A DNA stretch of 7,460 bases from Candidatus Krumholzibacteriia bacterium (GTDB lineage Bacteria; Krumholzibacteriota; Krumholzibacteriia; LZORAL124-64-63): NCBI GenBank assembly GCA_027056825.1, contig JALUJS010000543.1, positions 1 to 7,460 of the forward strand, given 5' to 3'. The notes under the pieces are model-generated. The model was not told where the DNA came from. It saw nothing but the letters and a program-made list of their open reading frames with translations, and did no database searches. Within the stretch, counting starts at the first letter, position 1. Each line of letters opens with the position of its first letter. Positions 6,548-7,460 of the stretch are shown here, piece after piece. The position numbers were made by a program, and so were the translations under genes.

Positions 6548-7009
6548 CTACCAGGTCGTGAACGGTCGGACGGCCAGGTTCGAGTTGTAGTACCTGGGGT
6601 CCCCCGTCACCTCTTCTGCGACCCATGCGGGTTTGTCGATTTCCTGCGTCTCGGATTCCAGTTCGCATTCGGCGACCACCAGGCCCGCATTGGCCCCGTG
6701 GAACTCGTCGATCTCCCAGGTGAGGCCGCCGTGCTCGACACGGTACCGGGTCTTCTCCACCAGGGTCTGCCCGCAAAGCTCCAGCAGTTGCAGGCCATCG
6801 TCCAGCGGGATGTCGTACTCGAATTCCGGGCGGGTGGCTCCGACGGTGCGGCCCTTGATGGTCAGGGTGGCGCGGCCGCCCATGATGCGCACCCGCACCA
6901 CGCAGTCGGTCCCGGCGCCCAGGTAGCCCTGGCGGACGGGGACCCCGGCGGCCCTGGACTTCCACCGGGTATCGGTCACCAGGAACTTGCGTTCGATTTC
7001 CGTGCCCAC
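6548..7009 (-). CDS. CYTH-domain (triphosphate tunnel) phosphohydrolase, probable inorganic triphosphatase
   Basis: The 153-residue single-domain protein (COG2954-type) has the CYTH signature ExExK as E4-I-E6-R-K8 in TEIERKFLV. Other tunnel residues are visible: VRVRI (38-42), LTIKG (49-53), EFEYDIP (62-68), EKTRYRV (85-91), WEIDEF (98-103), AECELE (113-118), and the C-terminal YNSNLAVRPF (141-150). Length and motif spacing resemble the bacterial NeuTTM group, which hydrolyses tripolyphosphate to phosphate and pyrophosphate with divalent metal. Adenylate cyclase or thiamine-triphosphatase activity also occurs in the superfamily and is not excluded. No CHAD domain is attached. I chose GTG at 7009, with GAGG (7016-7019) 6 bases upstream. 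An earlier in-frame GTG at 7036 has no visible SD and would add nine residues before the conserved N-terminus. The gene heads a likely operon with DUF47 and PiT, so a role in phosphate or polyphosphate turnover is the simplest reading. Confidence 0.88.
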   Translation of the reverse strand: MGTEIERKFLVTDTRWKSRAAGVPVRQGYLGAGTDCVVRVRIMGGRATLTIKGRTVGATRPEFEYDIPLDDGLQLLELCGQTLVEKTRYRVEHGGLTWEIDEFHGANAGLVVAECELESETQEIDKPAWVAEEVTGDPRYYNSNLAVRPFTTW

Positions 7010-7097
7010 GTTCCACCTCGCCCCGGTCGCGTCCACTTATCTGAATTCAGGGTGAACGCTACCATATCCCGCAGCCGATGGCACTCATCAACCCGGA
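7010..7097. other. spacer before the CYTH-DUF47-PiT operon, possible promoter region
   Basis: These 88 bases separate the PilZ stop from the CYTH start. On the - strand they contain TTGATG (7091-7086) and, 17 bases on, GATATG (7068-7063), a weak promoter-like pair. They also contain a perfect 10-bp palindrome CTGAATTCAG (7041-7050) that lies 31 bases before the chosen CYTH start. I do not see a Pho-box-like direct repeat or a terminator hairpin after the PilZ gene, so read-through from PilZ is possible. Confidence 0.35.
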
Positions 7098-7442
7098 TCA
7101 GCCGTCGAAGCAGTAGTGGTTGCGGAGGGTGGCGTAGACCGCCGCGAAGTCTTCGGACTGTTCGGTGATCTGGAAGCCGATGGCCCAGAGGTCGGGGTTC
7201 ACGTCCGGCCGGCACCACTTCACGCGGGCCTTCAGGGTGATCGCGCCCCCGCAGCAGAGATCCGTGGGCAGCTCCAGCCGGATGGAAAACTCGTCTCCCT
7301 TGACCAGGGGGGTGTCGGAAGTGACCCGGATTCCATACTCGGAGATGTCGACAAGGTGGCCGAGGGTCGAACCCGTCAGCTGGTCCAGGACCCTGGTGTG
7401 GTAGATCGTGTTGCTCCGGGGAGCAAGGCGGCGGTTGGGCAT
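7098..7442 (-). CDS. stand-alone PilZ-domain protein, probable c-di-GMP receptor
   Basis: The 114-residue protein is a single PilZ domain with both ligand motifs: RxxxR as R5-L-A-P-R9 near the N-terminus and DxSxxG as D32-I-S-E-Y-G37. The rest follows the PilZ beta-barrel pattern, with FSIRLELP (52-59), ITLKARVKWCR (68-78) and WAIGFQI (86-92), ending in a short helix. PilZ proteins bind the second messenger cyclic di-GMP and adjust motility, exopolysaccharide or other outputs; the partner here is unknown. The start ATG at 7442-7440 has AAGGGG with an 8-base spacer. The gene reads toward the CYTH gene 88 bases away, so it may share transcription with the phosphate operon or merely precede it. 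Two cysteines (C63, C64) and another in ARVKWC are present without an evident metal site. Confidence 0.88.
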   Translation of the reverse strand: MPNRRLAPRSNTIYHTRVLDQLTGSTLGHLVDISEYGIRVTSDTPLVKGDEFSIRLELPTDLCCGGAITLKARVKWCRPDVNPDLWAIGFQITEQSEDFAAVYATLRNHYCFDG

Positions 7443-7460
7443 TGGGGCGACCCCTTAGGT

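Noticed and set aside
5880..7016. A possible CYTH-DUF47 fusion read as one 378-residue frame
   Set aside because: The first 165 residues are an out-of-frame reading of the CYTH gene. The CYTH motifs lie in a different frame that ends at 6548, and the DUF47 ATG at 6521 has a strong SD.
7090..7098. AACCCGGAT by the PilZ stop, resembling the arm of the 4338-4384 palindrome
   Set aside because: Only nine bases match and no partner arm is nearby, so chance is the simpler explanation in this GC-rich DNA.
7444..7454. Small GGGG/CCCC hairpin over the PilZ ribosome binding site
   Set aside because: A 4-bp stem with a 3-base loop is too short and too likely in high-GC sequence to call a regulatory structure.

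Overview
The window is a high-GC (about two thirds G+C by eye) stretch of ordinary bacterial chromosome: dense genes, short spacers, Shine-Dalgarno sites and frequent GTG/TTG starts. The replicative helicase DnaB, a DUF47/PiT phosphate uptake pair, a c-di-GMP-type PilZ protein and a two-gene transporter unit all fit a free-living bacterium. Phylum cannot be fixed from this sequence. No mobile element, CRISPR array, rRNA or tRNA was seen.

Layout, left to right. (1) 1-141, + strand: the last 46 codons of an unrecognised gene. (2) 167-2571, - strand: a class I SAM-dependent methyltransferase followed by a DASS/SLC13-type anion transporter, joined by an ATGA stop/start overlap. (3) 2572-2880: a 309-base divergent intergenic region holding a cluster of same-orientation DnaA-box-like 9-mers, partly arranged as 11-bp tandem units, plus possible promoters for both flanking genes. 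(4) 2881-4341, + strand: dnaB, complete, starting at TTG. (5) 4338-4384: a perfect 22-bp inverted repeat with a 3-base loop between two convergent genes; its left arm contains the dnaB stop codon. (6) 4394-7009, - strand: a probable operon in the order CYTH/triphosphate-tunnel enzyme, DUF47 (PhoU-like), PiT phosphate transporter. (7) 7098-7442, - strand: a stand-alone PilZ-domain protein.

How the genes may work together. DUF47 and PiT are a well-known pair for low-affinity phosphate uptake. The single-domain CYTH enzyme placed just upstream, with all expected catalytic motifs, suggests that short-chain polyphosphate (tripolyphosphate) hydrolysis is co-expressed with phosphate transport. PiT carries an unusual soluble C-terminal tail of about 150 residues. 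The two observations most worth following are this phosphate module and the DnaA-box-like array upstream of dnaB. Most of the window is otherwise conventional, and no clearly new multi-gene system is visible.
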